A stretch of DNA of 64,000 bases from Acidobacteriota bacterium. Lineage in GTDB: Bacteria; Acidobacteriota; Terriglobia; Acidiferrales; UBA7541. Location of the stretch: NCBI GenBank assembly GCA_021324935.1, contig JAJPIE010000036.1:1-64000 (forward strand). The letters run 5' to 3'. Below the pieces are notes generated by a model, which saw only the letters and a program-made list of their open reading frames with translations, had not been told where the DNA came from and did not search any database. Both the position numbers and the translations under genes were made by a program. This document shows positions 35,375-44,904 of the stretch, one piece after another (within the stretch, counting starts at the first letter, position 1; each line of letters starts with the position of its first letter).

Positions 35375-36432
35375 GAATTCTCCTGTGCGGAGGTTAGCAG
35401 GTTGCCGGCGATGCGCGCAGGGGACGCTGTCGCTGGCAAAACTTGTTTGGGAGTTGCGGGTCCGGCGGGTTTTTCTGGAGCCGGAGCCTGGGGAAATGCG
35501 CTCGGATGCAGTTGATGCGCCAGATCTTCGATGGCGGAAACGATGCGCGGAGCGGGGCGATTCACGGCGTCGCTGATCACGGCGAAGCGCCGGTTGCGCA
35601 CCGCGTCCAGGATGCGCCAACCCGGGCGATTCGCCAGGGTATCAAAATCGCGCGAAGCGGAGTCCGAATGCGATGCGGCAAAGACAAGATATTCGGGCTG
35701 CAGCCGCACGACTTCTTCCAGGCTCATTTGCGGCCAATCTTGCGCAGAATCGACGATGCTGACGGCATCCGCTTTGCGAATGGCATCGGCGATGAAGGTG
35801 TCCCTACCGACGGAGATGAGTGGCTCGGTCCAGACGATGAAGAGCACGCGCGTTGGAGGAATGGCCTGGAGACTGGTTTGCAGAGCGTTGAGGCGCGAAC
35901 GGAGTTCCGCGGCAAGCGATTTGCCGGTCTCGGGAACGCCGAGAAGGTCGGCGAGCTTTTGCGTGGTGCTGAGAATGTCGTCCACGTTTCGGGCGTCTGT
36001 GGCATAGGCGGGAATGCCCAGGGTTTCGAGCGCGCGGACGGTATCGAGCCGGTTGATTTCCTTGGTGACCAGGACAAGATCCGGGCGAAGGGCCGCAATC
36101 TCTTCGAGGTTCGGGTTGATGGCGCCGCCGACTTTGGTTTTCTTTTGCGCGTCGGGAGGATAGTCGCAGAAGTCGGTATCGCCGACGAGGCGGTCCTGCA
36201 CCCCGAGTGCATAGAGCGTTTCCGTAAGGCTGGGCGCCAGGGAAACAATCCGCGATGGAACCGGAGGAACGCGAACCGTGCGGCCAAAATCATCCACAAC
36301 CTCGTGCATCGGTGCAGGAGAAAGTTCATGCGGTGTGAGGGATTGCGCACTCAGCGGGATAACGAAAAGCAGCAGAAAGGCAACGGCGAGGATGCCGGCG
36401 TGGCGCGCGGACTGGCTGGAGACTGGCTGCAC
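35362..36432 (-). CDS. btuF: Periplasmic cobalamin-binding protein
   Basis: A signal peptide (HAGILAVAFLLLFVIPLSAQS) precedes a class III solute-binding domain (PF01497 type, ~50-310): RIVSLAPSLTETLYALG, DRLVGDTDFCDYP, KVGGAINPNLEEIAALRPDLVL. The frame is open back to 36726, but that stretch is the riboswitch and its terminator. The GTG at 36432, with GGGGAG five bases before it, is therefore the real start (356 residues). The tail after ~315 is Pro/Ala-rich and outside the domain. It heads btuFCD. Confidence 0.9.
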   Translation of the reverse strand: MQPVSSQSARHAGILAVAFLLLFVIPLSAQSLTPHELSPAPMHEVVDDFGRTVRVPPVPSRIVSLAPSLTETLYALGVQDRLVGDTDFCDYPPDAQKKTKVGGAINPNLEEIAALRPDLVLVTKEINRLDTVRALETLGIPAYATDARNVDDILSTTQKLADLLGVPETGKSLAAELRSRLNALQTSLQAIPPTRVLFIVWTEPLISVGRDTFIADAIRKADAVSIVDSAQDWPQMSLEEVVRLQPEYLVFAASHSDSASRDFDTLANRPGWRILDAVRNRRFAVISDAVNRPAPRIVSAIEDLAHQLHPSAFPQAPAPEKPAGPATPKQVLPATASPARIAGNLLTSAQENSCAR

Positions 36433-36470
36433 GAGGCTCCCCTGACGAGAGACTTGCGAGAATGGCAAAT

Positions 36471-36494
36471 AAAAAACCCGGCGAGAAACCGGGG
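36471..36494 (-). terminator. Intrinsic terminator of the btuF riboswitch
   Basis: On the minus strand CCCGG-N7-CCGGG is followed by TTTTTTAT, lying ~46 bases after the aptamer and ~40 bases before the btuF start. This is the expected expression platform for transcriptional attenuation by cobalamin. Confidence 0.85.
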
Positions 36495-36539
36495 TCATTC
36501 GGGAGGCATACTTTCTCGCGAAGTAAGCCAAACCACGGC

Positions 36540-36631
36540 GGCGAGGGAGGGTAGCCTGGCTCTCGGTGGGAAACCGATTACAGTGGCGGGACCGCGGCCG
36601 AATTACACGGCACTTCCCCACTTCCCTTGCC
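36540..36631 (-). ncRNA. Cobalamin riboswitch (short, class II/variant-like) upstream of btuFCD
   Basis: P1 arms GGCAAGGGA (36631-36623) and UCCCUCGCC (36548-36540) close a 92-nt RNA. It has GGGGAAGUGCCGUGUAAUUCGGC, the core CGGUCCCGCCACUGUAA, one short hairpin (CGGUUUCCCACCG) and a B12 box (GAGCCAGGCUACCC). The long peripheral arm found in the btuB riboswitch is missing, as in short AdoCbl-variant or class II RNAs. With the terminator at 36471 it should switch off btuFCD transcription when cobalamin is present. Confidence 0.85.
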
Positions 36632-36754
36632 TGCTGAATGTCACATCGAGTGTACGGCGCGTGCGGGAGTGTGTCAATGTAACGCGGATCAATGCCCCCG
36701 ATAGAGCGTTTTGACCTGCGCTGCAAGTGGAACGCAAACTCTGCTTGCCCGAAG

Positions 36755-37594
36755 CTAGCGGTTCTTCCAGTTGGGCTTTCGCTTTTCGACGAGCGCGCGC
36801 AATCCCTCTTGTGAATCTTCCAGGCGGTAAAGTTCGTTGAGGAAAATATCCATGGAATTTTTCAGCCCGTCGCGCAGCGAAAGCCCCATGCCGCCAAGGA
36901 TGGCCCTTTTGGCCATGGTCAGCACTGGGCCGGAGTGGCCGGCGACACGGTTGATGAGATCGTTGACAGTGGCTTCGAGCTGCGCTTCGGGGACCAGGCG
37001 ATTGACAATGCCAAGTTCCAACGCGCGCTCTGCGCTGATGGGTTCGCCAAGGAGAACGAGTTCAAGCGCGATTTTCGGTCCAACCAAAAAGGGCAGAATG
37101 GTGGAAGCCAGCGGCGGGAACATGCCAATCGTGATTTCCGGCTGGGCGAAGCGTGCCTTGGGTGTGGCGATCACCAGGTCGCCAAACGCCGCGAGTTCCG
37201 CACCGCCGCCAATCGCCGGCCCGTTAACCACGGTGACGACCGGCTTGGCGACTTCGATCATGCCATTGAAGACGGAGTGAAACGCGTCCAGCATCTGGAA
37301 AACTCGCTCGGAGGTGTACTCGCCGACGTCGATGCCGCCGGAAAATACCTTGAAGGCGGAGTCGAGCACGATGAGTTTGACCTCTTGCTGCTCGCCCACA
37401 TAACTGATGCCATCAGCGATTTCGCGGAGGAACACTTCGTTCAAAAGATTGTGGTCCGGGCGGTTGAGGGTCATGCGGGCGACCCCGCCGTTTATCTGTA
37501 GCTTAAGAAACTGGAAATCGGAGGGCTGGCGGCGTCGAGGTTCGGTGCGAACCTCGACGTGGCGAGACGCGACGGAGCTGCGGCGCAAATCCAC
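36755..37594 (-). CDS. Enoyl-CoA hydratase/isomerase family protein
   Basis: The 279-residue crotonase has the oxyanion-hole strands in FKVFSGGIDVGEY and VNGPAIGGGAELAAFGDLVIA and the second acid in QPEITIGMFPPLAS. The FPPLAS turn replaces the usual PGAGG and is reminiscent of cyclohexa-1,5-dienecarbonyl-CoA hydratases, but I would not assign that reaction. The start is a GTG at 37594 with GGAG six bases upstream. No other acyl-CoA gene is near. Confidence 0.85.
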   Translation of the reverse strand: MDLRRSSVASRHVEVRTEPRRRQPSDFQFLKLQINGGVARMTLNRPDHNLLNEVFLREIADGISYVGEQQEVKLIVLDSAFKVFSGGIDVGEYTSERVFQMLDAFHSVFNGMIEVAKPVVTVVNGPAIGGGAELAAFGDLVIATPKARFAQPEITIGMFPPLASTILPFLVGPKIALELVLLGEPISAERALELGIVNRLVPEAQLEATVNDLINRVAGHSGPVLTMAKRAILGGMGLSLRDGLKNSMDIFLNELYRLEDSQEGLRALVEKRKPNWKNR

Positions 37595-37776
37595 AGGGTT
37601 CTCCTTCCAGAAAAGGCCGATTCGGTATCCAAAACGGATGGTAGCATGTGCCCATGCTCAATTTCGGATTGCTTTCCAAGCGCGTGCGCAATGAGTTTGC
37701 TGGCCAGAGAGCCGGGCTTGCAATCTTTGGTTTCTGGGTGAGTTTCCTTGCGCCGCTGCACTACACTATCCGGGTG

Positions 37777-38448
37777 ATGCATCGCCCGTCCATTTCTCAA
37801 GCCGGCAAATTACCCATCGCTTGCGCACTTCACCTGACTGAGCCGATTGCGCCGCATGGGTTTCCGCCGGAGGCAATTTGGGACCGGGCTCCAGCCATAC
37901 GGTTTGCAACGGACTGGAGGGGGCTGAACACCGACCGGCAGCGGGAAACCGAAGTGCGGCTGCTTTGGAGCGCGGACACCTTATTTTTGAGATTCGTCGC
38001 GCGCTTCCGGGAACTGCATGTCTATGCGGATGCGAGACCTGACGGTTGGCGGGATGAATTGTGGAATCGCGACGTCGCGGAGGTGTTTTTGCAGCCGGAC
38101 ACGGCGGATCCGCTGGTGTACAAGGAGTTTGAAGTCAGCCCCAATGGTTTCTGGATCGACCTCAACATATCGCACGGGCAAAAAGAGGAAATGAAGAGCG
38201 GCTTGCGACGGCAGGTGACGCAAGATTTGCCGGCAAAAAAGTGGACCGCGGTACTTGCGATTCCCATGCGGATGTTGACACCTGCATTCGACCCGAAACA
38301 ACGTTGGCGCCTGAATTTCTATCGCGTAGAAGGCAAGCAGGAGCCGCGATTTTACTCGGCGTGGAGCCCGACGATGACGCCGGAACCGAATTTTCATGTG
38401 CCCGCGGCATTTGGCGCATTAGAGTTTCAAGAAAACGCACAACAGTGA
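37777..38448 (+). CDS. CBM9-like carbohydrate-binding domain protein
   Basis: A 223-residue protein with the CBM9-like jelly-roll pattern: EVRLLWSADTLFLRFVARF, RDVAEVFLQPD, YKEFEVSPNGFWIDL, KKWTAVLAIPM and RWRLNFYRVEG. No signal peptide is clear from the ATG I use; upstream in-frame starts at 37774 (GTG) and 37648 would add a hydrophobic stretch. It precedes a cyclomaltodextrinase-type GH13 gene by 28 bases, which supports a role in glucan binding. Confidence 0.75.
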   Translation: MHRPSISQAGKLPIACALHLTEPIAPHGFPPEAIWDRAPAIRFATDWRGLNTDRQRETEVRLLWSADTLFLRFVARFRELHVYADARPDGWRDELWNRDVAEVFLQPDTADPLVYKEFEVSPNGFWIDLNISHGQKEEMKSGLRRQVTQDLPAKKWTAVLAIPMRMLTPAFDPKQRWRLNFYRVEGKQEPRFYSAWSPTMTPEPNFHVPAAFGALEFQENAQQ

Positions 38449-38476
38449 CCGTGGATTTACGGTGGACGACTACGAC

Positions 38477-40420
38477 ATGAAGCCGAAACATGGATGCCTG
38501 CGGTCCGCATTGCGACGCGATGCGTGGGTAACCATGCTGCTCGCCTCGCTTATGGCATCGGGTTCGTGGGGCGCGCAGCAAAGCCCGAAACCAGATGCGC
38601 CAGTGGTGAAAAAAGTGGAGCCGCCCAACTGGTGGGTGGGCCTCACGCCGGATCTGATGCTGCTGCTTTCCGGGAAAAACCTGCGAGCCACGCATGCGAG
38701 CTGTAATCTGCGCGAAGTCACGGTTAGCCGCACGGAATCGACGGAAAACGGCGATTACCTCTTCGTTTGGCTGAAATTCGCCCCGGAGCTGCGCAGCGGC
38801 ACAGCGGTCTGCCGCATCACCACGGATCGCGGACAAACGACGTTTGAGCTTCCGATCGCCACAAGAGCGCAGATTCTGGGCCGCAACCAGGGACTCACGC
38901 AAGACGACGTGATCTACCTGATCATGCCCGACCGGTTCGCCGACGGCGATCCGCTGAATGACGAACCTGCGGAGTTCCCCGGTTCGCACGATCGCGACAA
39001 TCCCCGCGCGTATCACGGCGGCGATTTGCGCGGCATCGAGCAGCATCTGGAGTACCTGAAAAACCTTGGAGTGACGACTCTGTGGCTGACGCCAATCGTG
39101 AAGAACGGCGCGGCCCAGGATTATCACGGCTATGGCGCCGTGGATCTTTATGCCGTCGATCCGCACCTGGGGACGCTGGCCGATTATCAAGACCTCGTGC
39201 AGGCCGCTCACAGGCAGCACATGAAGATTTTCTTTGACGTGGTGCCGAATCACGTCGGCCCGCGGAATCCGTGGGTGAAAGATCCGCCACTACCGGATTG
39301 GTTTCACGGCACATTGGATCATCATCTGGCGGCGAGTTCGCCGGTGAAGCCATCGTTTTATGGCCAGCCGGAAACGAAAGAGATCACGCACGACACATTC
39401 GAATCGCTGGTGGATCCGCACGCGCCCGCGCAAATGAGGCGGACCTTGACGGAAGGTTGGTTCGGCGGCGTGTTGCCAGACATGAACACTGAAAACCCCA
39501 TGGTCGTGCAATACCTGGTGCAGAACGGCGTCTGGTGGGCGGAAATTTCGGGGCTGGATGGCTACCGCATCGATACCTTTCCTTACGTCTCCCGGAACTT
39601 CTGGCAGGAGTGGCACGCGGAGTTGCGCAGGATCTACCCGAGGCTTTCGACGATCGGCGAGGTGTTTCATCCCGATCCCACGGTGACGTCGTTTTATCAG
39701 GGCGGCAGAGTAGGCTGGGACGGCGTGGACACGCAATTGACTACGGTGTTCGATTATCCCCTGTATTTCGCGCTGCGTGACGTTCTGCTGAAAGGCGCGC
39801 CCGTAGGCAAGGTGACGAACATTCTTCGGCAGGATTCGCTCTATCCGCATCCCGAAGTCCTGGTGCCATTTTTGGGGAATCACGACACCGCGCGATTTTC
39901 CGGAATGCCGGAAGGAACGCCGGCCCATCTCAAACTTGCCTTCGGATTGCTTTTGACCATGCGCGGAATTCCCCAAATTTACTTCGGCGATGAACTAGGC
40001 ATGCCGGGTGGCGGCGATCCGGACAACCGGCGTGATTTTCCCGGGGGATGGCCCGGCGATCCGCAGAATGCCTTCCAGAAAGAAGGCCGCACGCCACAGC
40101 AACAAGAGATTTTCGAGTATGTGCAATCCCTCTTGCGATTAAGGGCGGAGCATCCCGTGCTGCGCCGCGGAAAACTCTGGAGCCTGGCCTCGGATGACTC
40201 GACGTACGTCTATCTCCGGGAAAGCGATGAGGAAAGGGTGTTGGCTGTTTTTCACACGGGAAGCGCTGCACGAGATCTTTCACTTTCCCTGCAAGACACA
40301 GCGGCGCAGGACTGCACGAGTACGTTGCCGCTTTTTGGCCAAGGCCAAGCAGAACTTTCGGGAAAAACACTGAAGCTGCATCTGCCGGCGCAGAGCGTCA
40401 GCATCTTTTCTTTGCGGTAG
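38477..40420 (+). CDS. GH13 neopullulanase/cyclomaltodextrinase-like alpha-amylase, secreted
   Basis: The 647 residues include a signal peptide, a cyclomaltodextrinase N-terminal beta domain (VEPPNWWVGLTPDLMLLLSG), a GH13 barrel (~125-545) and a C-terminal beta domain. Catalytic residues are visible: nucleophile Asp in GLDGYRIDTFPYV, acid Glu in TIGEVFHPD, and the transition-state Asp in FLGNHDTARF. The architecture resembles SusA-type periplasmic enzymes acting on starch oligomers or cyclodextrins. A GTG at 38462 is an alternative start. It is probably cotranscribed with the CBM9-like gene. Confidence 0.9.
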   Translation: MKPKHGCLRSALRRDAWVTMLLASLMASGSWGAQQSPKPDAPVVKKVEPPNWWVGLTPDLMLLLSGKNLRATHASCNLREVTVSRTESTENGDYLFVWLKFAPELRSGTAVCRITTDRGQTTFELPIATRAQILGRNQGLTQDDVIYLIMPDRFADGDPLNDEPAEFPGSHDRDNPRAYHGGDLRGIEQHLEYLKNLGVTTLWLTPIVKNGAAQDYHGYGAVDLYAVDPHLGTLADYQDLVQAAHRQHMKIFFDVVPNHVGPRNPWVKDPPLPDWFHGTLDHHLAASSPVKPSFYGQPETKEITHDTFESLVDPHAPAQMRRTLTEGWFGGVLPDMNTENPMVVQYLVQNGVWWAEISGLDGYRIDTFPYVSRNFWQEWHAELRRIYPRLSTIGEVFHPDPTVTSFYQGGRVGWDGVDTQLTTVFDYPLYFALRDVLLKGAPVGKVTNILRQDSLYPHPEVLVPFLGNHDTARFSGMPEGTPAHLKLAFGLLLTMRGIPQIYFGDELGMPGGGDPDNRRDFPGGWPGDPQNAFQKEGRTPQQQEIFEYVQSLLRLRAEHPVLRRGKLWSLASDDSTYVYLRESDEERVLAVFHTGSAARDLSLSLQDTAAQDCTSTLPLFGQGQAELSGKTLKLHLPAQSVSIFSLR

Positions 40421-40498
40421 ACGGTATTTCCTTTCGTGCAAATTCCGGCAATCCGATTGAGGCAGGGGAAAGTCAGCTTTCTCAAGAGCTGACTTATC

Positions 40499-41221
40499 AT
40501 GGAAAATGATGATCTCCCGGAAGAGCGGGCAGCGGTTCGACGCATGGCGATTCTCTCACTGCAAGCGGTCACCAAAGAATATGCCTCGGAAGGACAATGC
40601 GTTCGCGCACTGGATGGCGTTTCGCTCGAGGTAAGTGCAGGCGAGTTCGTCGCCCTGGTTGGACGCAGCGGCTGTGGAAAGTCCACGCTGCTGCACGTTG
40701 CGGGAGCGATGGATTTTCCGAGCACCGGCTTAGTGCTGATTGGGGATAAGAACACCTCCGCACTGAACGATGCGCAGCAGACGGAATTGCGGCGAGAGAA
40801 AGTCGGCTTCGTCTTTCAATCCTTCCAATTGCTGCACACGCTGACCGTTCAGGAAAATGTGGAACTCCCCTTGCTGCTCGCAGGCAATCCCGCGGCGCGC
40901 GAAGCAGCGTTGGAGCGTTTGCACTGGGTGGATCTCGACGGGCTCGGCGCGCGATATCCGCACCAACTGTCCGGCGGCCAGATGCAGCGGGTGGCGATCG
41001 CGCGCGCTCTGGCGCATTCGCCGAGGATTCTGCTTGCCGACGAGCCCACGGGAAATCTCGATTCCACCACCGGCGCGGCGATTCTGGATTTGCTGGTGCG
41101 GCTGACGCGCGAGCGCAAAACCGCCACGATTATGGCTACCCACAGCCCGGAAGCGGCCGCGGTCTGCGACACCCTGGTGCGCATGCGCGATGGCCGCATC
41201 GAAGAAATCACGCGGCGATGA
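40499..41221 (+). CDS. ABC transporter ATP-binding protein, LolD/MacB/AttE type
   Basis: The 240-residue ATPase has Walker A GRSGCGKST, Q-loop FVFQSFQLLHTLTV, signature LSGGQMQR, Walker B ILLADEPTGNLDS and switch ATHSPEAA. TGNLDS is typical of the LolD/MacB/FtsE branch. An internal ATG at 40544 could be the start. The following permease begins one base after the stop, and an AttH-like exported protein closes the operon. Confidence 0.9.
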   Translation: MENDDLPEERAAVRRMAILSLQAVTKEYASEGQCVRALDGVSLEVSAGEFVALVGRSGCGKSTLLHVAGAMDFPSTGLVLIGDKNTSALNDAQQTELRREKVGFVFQSFQLLHTLTVQENVELPLLLAGNPAAREAALERLHWVDLDGLGARYPHQLSGGQMQRVAIARALAHSPRILLADEPTGNLDSTTGAAILDLLVRLTRERKTATIMATHSPEAAAVCDTLVRMRDGRIEEITRR

Positions 41222-41222
41222 A

Positions 41223-43778
41223 ATGCCTCGACTTAAGCTCTTCTACCGATTGATCGTGCGGCCGCTGTTCCGCGAGCCGATCCGCTTGGCGTTAATGGTG
41301 CTCGCGGTCGCCCTCGGGGTGGCCGTGGTGCTCGCCATCGATCTGGCGGGGAACGCCGCGGCCGGATCGTTCCACTCCTCGATGGAGAGCCTTGCCGGAG
41401 GAAACGATCTGGAGGTTGTGGCCCCGGGAGGAGCGCCGGAATCGGTGGTGGCGACGCTGGCGGAGCAGCCCCACCCATTGCGGATTACTCCACGAATGGA
41501 AGATTTTGCGGTGGACACGCGCACGCAGGAGACGCTGTCGCTGATCGGCTTGGATCTGATTGCCGAAGGCAGCCGGTACGTTTCCGAAAGTGGAGTGGCC
41601 GCGGAAGATTCCCGCAACAGGCAAACCATCGAAGAGTCAATCCAGGAATTGGAAGATCCAAAAAGCATTTGGGTCAGTCCAAGCCTGGGCGTCAAGCCCG
41701 GCGATCATTTGAAGTTGCTGATCAACGACGCCGTGCAAGACTGCATCGTTCGTGGCGTTTTGCCGCAATCTTCCGCGAACGAGAGTGTCATCCTGATGGA
41801 TATTGCCGCGGCACAGCGCGCCTTGAACCGCCATGGCCGCGTGGACCGCATCCTGATCAAGCTGCCGGAAAACGCGAACATCGAGGAGTGGCGAAAAAAG
41901 TTAAGCGAGCTTCTGCCCGCGGGCGTGGAAGTCCGTCCCCAGGGCGCTGGCACGCAGGAGAATCGCAAAATGCTGGCGGCATTTCGCTGGAACCTGCGCC
42001 TGCTCAGCTATATCGCGCTTGTTGTCGGTGCGTTTCTCATCTACAACACCATTTCCGTTTCCGTCGTGCGGCGGCGGCCGGAAATCGGCATCGTGCGGGC
42101 CATCGGAGCGGGGCGCAATGAGGTGCTCGCCGCATTTCTGGGAGAAGCCGTTTGTCTCGGCCTTGCGGGTGCGCTCATCGGCGTGCCGCTAGGAAGAATT
42201 ATGGCGAGTGGCGCGGTGAAGCTGATGGCGGCAACGGTGGATTCGCTCTATGTGAGCAGCCGGCCGGGCGCAATCGGCTTGAGCTGGTCTTCCGTGGCGC
42301 TGGCCCTGGCAGTGGGTGTGGGAGTTGCCGTTGCATCCGCGCTTTCGCCTGCCCGTGAAGCGATGCAGGTTTCGCTTACCGATGCGATGGCCCAAGGTCG
42401 CCGCGAGTACATTGCGCAAACGCATAAGGGAAGGGATCTGATCGTGGCGGCGATTCTCGGAGCGCTGGGCGCGTTTGCGGCCCGCATGCCGGCGTTCGCG
42501 GGTAAGCCGATGTTCGGTTATCTGGCCACAATTCTGCTGATTGCCGCCGCGGCTTATGCCATGCCTGCGTTGGTGAATTTCGTTTCGCAACTCGCGGCGC
42601 AGGCCCTGGGCAAGCTGCTGGGCGTGGAGGCGCTTCTCGCTTCGCGCAGCCTGGCTGCTTCGCTGCGGCGAACTTCGGTGCTCGTGGCGGCCCTGGCAAC
42701 GGCCGTGGCGATGATGGTGTCCGTCGGAATCATGGTTGGGAGCTTCCGGCAAACCGTGGTGGCCTGGATGAACGATCAGTTGCCGGCGGATTTGTATCTG
42801 CGTCCGGCGGGCGATCCCGCGGCGGACCGGCACCCCACAATTTCGGTGGAGCTACCCGGCAAGATTGCCGCCTTGCCGGGTGTTGCGGCGGTGAATCGTT
42901 TGCGGGCCTACGAGATCAGCTATAACGGCATGCCGGCCACACTGGCTTCCGTGGACTTGCGCGTTTTGCGCGCGTACCGCAACTCGAATTTCTTCTCCGG
43001 GCGGCCGGCGGCGCAGGTGCTGGGCCAGTTGCGCGGGCAGAACAACGTCATCGTCAGCGAGCCGTTTTCCTACAAGCACCACGTGAAAGCGGGCGACACT
43101 ATTGCGCTTTCTCTCGGCGAATACCGGGCAAGTTTCCGGATCGTCGATGTCTATTGCGACTACGCAAGCGAACGCGGCTACATCCTGATGGACCGTGATG
43201 TACTGCTGAAATACCTCCCGGACCCTGCGCCGACCAATCTTGCCGTATTCGTTGCACCGAGCACCGACGTTGACCAGGTTCGCAAGGAAATTCAGGAAGT
43301 CGCTGCCGGCCACCGGATCCTGATATTTTCGGACCGCGACCTGCGGAAGGAAGCCGTGCGCATCTTCGACCGCACGTTTGCAATCACCTACGCGCTGGAA
43401 GCGGTTGCCGTGGTGGTGGCCGTGATGGGCATCGCGGGAGCGCTGATCGCACTGGTGATCGATCGCCGGCGGGAATTGGGCCTATTGCGATTTCTCGGCG
43501 CGGCAACCGGACAGATTCGAAAGATGATCCTGGTGGAAGCCGGCCTGCTGGGTTTGCTGGCGAATCTCGCCGGATTCGCCTTGGGGTATTTTCTTTCGCT
43601 GATTCTGGTTTTCGTGATTAACAAGCAGTCGTTTGGCTGGACGATCCGGTTTCACTGGCCTTTTGCGGTGCTGCTGGGAGCCCTGACCGTGGTCTATTTG
43701 GCTACCGTGATTTCCGGACTGTATCCCGCCCGCGTGGCCGCGCGCCTGAACCCGCTCGAGGTAATTCATGAACAGTAG
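41223..43778 (+). CDS. ABC transporter permease with two FtsX/MacB-type units (AttF/AttG-like)
   Basis: The 851 residues combine two MacB-PCD plus FtsX modules. An N-terminal helix and periplasmic domain (~1-245) lead to three helices with YNTISVSVVRRRPEIGIVRA; a second set follows (~480-851) and ends RVAARLNPLEVIHE. This is the ABC extruder topology of LolCE-like proteins fused as one chain. Family members move lipoproteins, lipids or hydrophobic molecules out of the inner membrane; the cargo here is not known. Its last 11 bases overlap the lipocalin-like gene. Confidence 0.88.
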   Translation: MPRLKLFYRLIVRPLFREPIRLALMVLAVALGVAVVLAIDLAGNAAAGSFHSSMESLAGGNDLEVVAPGGAPESVVATLAEQPHPLRITPRMEDFAVDTRTQETLSLIGLDLIAEGSRYVSESGVAAEDSRNRQTIEESIQELEDPKSIWVSPSLGVKPGDHLKLLINDAVQDCIVRGVLPQSSANESVILMDIAAAQRALNRHGRVDRILIKLPENANIEEWRKKLSELLPAGVEVRPQGAGTQENRKMLAAFRWNLRLLSYIALVVGAFLIYNTISVSVVRRRPEIGIVRAIGAGRNEVLAAFLGEAVCLGLAGALIGVPLGRIMASGAVKLMAATVDSLYVSSRPGAIGLSWSSVALALAVGVGVAVASALSPAREAMQVSLTDAMAQGRREYIAQTHKGRDLIVAAILGALGAFAARMPAFAGKPMFGYLATILLIAAAAYAMPALVNFVSQLAAQALGKLLGVEALLASRSLAASLRRTSVLVAALATAVAMMVSVGIMVGSFRQTVVAWMNDQLPADLYLRPAGDPAADRHPTISVELPGKIAALPGVAAVNRLRAYEISYNGMPATLASVDLRVLRAYRNSNFFSGRPAAQVLGQLRGQNNVIVSEPFSYKHHVKAGDTIALSLGEYRASFRIVDVYCDYASERGYILMDRDVLLKYLPDPAPTNLAVFVAPSTDVDQVRKEIQEVAAGHRILIFSDRDLRKEAVRIFDRTFAITYALEAVAVVVAVMGIAGALIALVIDRRRELGLLRFLGAATGQIRKMILVEAGLLGLLANLAGFALGYFLSLILVFVINKQSFGWTIRFHWPFAVLLGALTVVYLATVISGLYPARVAARLNPLEVIHEQ

Positions 43779-44865
43779 CAAACTGCTTTTGGTGATTCTG
43801 CTGGCGTGGCTTCCGGCGGCGCACGCGCAATACCAGGCGGCTTTGCCCGGATATCGCTACGAATTTCCGCGCGACCATTTCAATCACGAGGATTATCAGA
43901 CGGAATGGTGGTACACGACAGGGAATCTGAAGGCCAGCGATGGCCGCGAATATGGCTTTGAGTTGACATTTTTTCGCCAGGGCGTGGATCGTGATCCGAA
44001 AAAAAACGATCCGTGGGACATTCGGGATTTATATCTCGCGCACCTGGCACTGAGCGATGTTGGCGCCGGAAAGTTCTACCACACCGAACGCACGAGTCGC
44101 GCGGGTCCTGGTCTCGCGGGGGTCGATGAGAAAGCAGGTCGAATCTGGAACGCCAATTGGGAAATCCGGTGGAACGGGGATTCGGAGATTGCGTTGCGCG
44201 CGGTGGAACCGCGATTCTCCATCACGTTCTTGCTCCACCCCGAAAAGCAGCCGGTGATCAATGGCGAAAACGGCATCAGCCAAAAGGGGGCTGGCAAGGG
44301 CCACGCCTCCCACTACATTACATTTACGCGCTTGCAAACCAGCGGCACGCTCCAACTGAACGGAAAGCCGATCTCTGTCAGTGGCACGAGCTGGATGGAC
44401 CACGAATTCTTTACCAATCAACTCGACTCGGCACAGATCGGATGGAACTGGCTCAGCCTTCAGCTTGCAGACGACACTGAATTGATGCTTTACCAGTTCC
44501 GGCGGAAAGACGCTTCGGCCGACCCTTACTCTTCGGGAACCTACGTCGACGCCCAAGGAAAATCGCTCCATCTTGCATCAACCGATTTTCGCCTGATGCC
44601 AACAGGAGAGGCCTGGACGAGCCCCGCAACTTCGGCAACTTATCCCATCGCGTGGACGATTGAGATTCCTAACTTAGGGATCAAGTTGAATGCCACGACG
44701 CGCCTGAAATCCCAGGAACTCGCGGGACTGGGAAATCTTGCGCCAAATTATTGGGAAGGCGCGATCGTGCTGGAAGGCACGCGCGGCGGAAAAGCGATCC
44801 ACGGTGTGGGCTATCTGGAAATGACGGGCTATGACCGCCCATTTGAAATCGGGCGGCAGCCATGA
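43768..44865 (+). CDS. AttH/CrtC-type lipocalin-like exported protein
   Basis: After a signal peptide (LLLVILLAWLPAAHA) the 365-residue protein has DHFNHEDYQTEWWYTTGNL, YGFELTFFRQG, DLYLAHLALSD and GTSWMDHEFFTNQL. These are marks of the two-domain lipocalin-like AttH / hydroxyneurosporene synthase (CrtC) family. No carotenoid genes are present. Translational overlap with the FtsX permease fits an AttEFGH-like export system in which it acts as the periplasmic partner. Confidence 0.88.
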   Translation: MNSSKLLLVILLAWLPAAHAQYQAALPGYRYEFPRDHFNHEDYQTEWWYTTGNLKASDGREYGFELTFFRQGVDRDPKKNDPWDIRDLYLAHLALSDVGAGKFYHTERTSRAGPGLAGVDEKAGRIWNANWEIRWNGDSEIALRAVEPRFSITFLLHPEKQPVINGENGISQKGAGKGHASHYITFTRLQTSGTLQLNGKPISVSGTSWMDHEFFTNQLDSAQIGWNWLSLQLADDTELMLYQFRRKDASADPYSSGTYVDAQGKSLHLASTDFRLMPTGEAWTSPATSATYPIAWTIEIPNLGIKLNATTRLKSQELAGLGNLAPNYWEGAIVLEGTRGGKAIHGVGYLEMTGYDRPFEIGRQP

Positions 44866-44904
44866 GCAGTTCGTGAACTGGGGAATCCCGGCGGAACGAT
44901 TGGG

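Noticed and set aside
36433..36726. 98-codon upstream extension of btuF
   Set aside because: The stretch is the cobalamin riboswitch and its intrinsic terminator. The GTG at 36432 has a good ribosome-binding site and is followed by a signal peptide.
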